A stretch of DNA of 15,441 bases. Origin: Patescibacteria group bacterium UBA1400. GTDB lineage: Bacteria; Patescibacteriota; Microgenomatia; UBA1400. Below, one piece after another: positions 14,764 through 15,441 of the stretch. The stretch covers positions 1 to 15,441 of the forward strand of contig DBQG01000030.1 of the NCBI GenBank assembly GCA_002305125.1. The letters are read 5' to 3'. Position 1 is the first letter of the stretch. The number at the start of each line of letters is the position of its first letter. The notes under the pieces are model-generated. The model ran no database searches and was not told the origin of the DNA. It saw only the letters and a list, made by a program, of their open reading frames with translations. Both the position numbers and the translations under genes were made by a program.

Positions 14764-14800
14764 TTTAAAGATAAAAGGTAAAAGTGTTAAAATACTAACC
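14764..14800 (+). promoter_or_regulatory. Candidate proximal extended -10 promoter
   Basis: TTTAAA (14764-14769), 18 bases, then TGTTAAAAT (14785-14793, an extended -10) predict a start at 14800. This would give a 13-base leader that keeps the AGGAGG. The same extended -10 occurs before the minus-strand GT87-like gene. Confidence 0.45.
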
Positions 14801-14806
14801 AGGAGG
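14801..14806 (+). promoter_or_regulatory. Full-consensus ribosome binding site AGGAGG
   Basis: AGGAGG sits six bases before the ATG at 14813. It is the only full-consensus Shine-Dalgarno site in the window; most other genes have weak sites or none. It fixes the start of the nucleotidyltransferase and suggests stronger independent translation. Confidence 0.85.
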
Positions 14807-14812
14807 CTTTAT

Positions 14813-15441
14813 ATGAAAGCATTAATTTTAGCAGCAGGTTTTGGTGTCAGGTTAAGGGAAACTGTTCATGGCCGGCCCAAACCCATGGCTCCCATTGCCG
14901 GAAAGCCATTTTTAGAGTATTTAATAACCGGCTTAAGGGAAAAAGGCATCAAAGATATTGTTTTGTCTGTAGGTTATTTGTCAGAATATATAAGCGATTA
15001 TTTTGGTAAGGGGGAAAAATGGGGTATTAATATCAGTTACTCTGTTGATTCCAGGCCTCTGGGAACAGCCGGAACCATAAAGTATGCAGAGAGGTTTTTT
15101 AAAGATGACTTTCTGGTTTTAAACGGTGATACTTTTATTGATTTGAATCTAAAAGAGTTTTTGAATCTTCATAAACAAAAGAAGGCGGATTTAACCCTGG
15201 CTATCACCAAAGAGTTTCATGGCCGTGGCGGATTAATTGAGGTTGATAATGACAAAAGGGTAACCCAGTTTAGAGAGATAGTCGGTCAGGAAGAAAATAA
15301 AGGTTACAATAATGCCGGAGCCTATATTTTTTCTCCTAAAGTATTAAGCTTGCTTAAAAAGGGAGAAAGAGCTTCTTTGGAAAAGGACCTGTTTCCTCTT
15401 TTAATTAAAAAAGGTTATAAGCTTTATGCCTATTTAATTAA
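14813..15441 (+). CDS. Sugar-1-phosphate nucleotidyltransferase, HddC-like, N-terminal part
   Basis: The frame runs from ATG at 14813 past the window edge without a stop, giving 209 complete codons. The glycine-rich nucleotide loop is LAAGFGVRLR (6-15), close to the usual LAGGxGTRLR but with Val for Thr. Next come RPKPMAPIAGKPFLEYL (21-37), LGTAG (83-87), the metal-binding NGDTF (104-108), NAG (167-169) and SLEKD (188-192). PKPMAPIAG, NGDTF and SLEKD strongly recall D-glycero-D-manno-heptose-1-phosphate guanylyltransferases, which make a GDP-heptose donor in the cytoplasm. A mannose-1-phosphate guanylyltransferase or glucose-1-phosphate thymidylyltransferase remains possible, because no other heptose gene is visible. 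It is divergent from paralogue E, with its own promoters and a strong AGGAGG, and probably opens a donor-synthesis operon to the right. Confidence 0.83.
   Translation, partial: MKALILAAGFGVRLRETVHGRPKPMAPIAGKPFLEYLITGLREKGIKDIVLSVGYLSEYISDYFGKGEKWGINISYSVDSRPLGTAGTIKYAERFFKDDFLVLNGDTFIDLNLKEFLNLHKQKKADLTLAITKEFHGRGGLIEVDNDKRVTQFREIVGQEENKGYNNAGAYIFSPKVLSLLKKGERASLEKDLFPLLIKKGYKLYAYLI

Overview
This AT-rich window (GC roughly in the mid-30s by eye) is almost entirely glycan-assembly genes, most of them membrane proteins. Translations are rich in Phe, Lys and Ile. TGA is used as a stop (for example at 1383-1385, 7043-7045 and 12137-12139) with no internal TGA in the genes, so the code is the standard one. 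Small intergenic gaps, ATGA overlaps, few Shine-Dalgarno sites and a run of ArnT-like membrane glycosyltransferases suggest a Patescibacteria/CPR genome, perhaps of Microgenomates type. This is an inference; no marker gene is present to prove it.

Layout. On the + strand, 1-9655 holds the C-terminal end of an oligosaccharide flippase, a GT2 glycosyltransferase, a YfhO-family membrane protein, three full-length paralogous GT-C glycosyltransferases (3781, 5420 and 7042) and a fourth, shrunken paralogue (8762-9655) that has lost the catalytic loop and the C-terminal domain. A minus-strand gene at 9633-10985 encodes a GT87-like polyprenol-phosphate-dependent glycosyltransferase. A + strand pair follows: an ALG11-like GT4 (11024-12139) and a GT2 (12136-12981). 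The minus-strand gene at 12978-14633 is a fifth member of the paralogous GT-C family. After a 179-bp divergent promoter region (14634-14812), a + strand nucleotidyltransferase resembling HddC (sugar-1-phosphate guanylyltransferase) runs off the right edge.

How they fit together. The nucleotidyltransferase would supply an NDP-sugar. The cytoplasmic GT2 and GT4 enzymes would build a lipid-linked oligosaccharide, and the flippase would move it outward. The GT-C, GT87-like and YfhO proteins would then add further sugars on the outer face from polyprenyl-phosphate donors. No Wzy polymerase, no O-antigen ligase and no obvious polyprenyl-phosphate-sugar synthase is visible, so donor synthesis and final attachment must be encoded elsewhere or done by unrecognised proteins here.

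The points most worth a second look are: the expanded GT-C family with a shared, unnamed extracytoplasmic C-terminal domain; the catalytically stripped paralogue at the end of the array; and promoter-like elements placed so that two genes (3781 and 10985) would be transcribed without a leader. No RNA genes, CRISPR, insertion sequences or convincing intrinsic terminators were seen.
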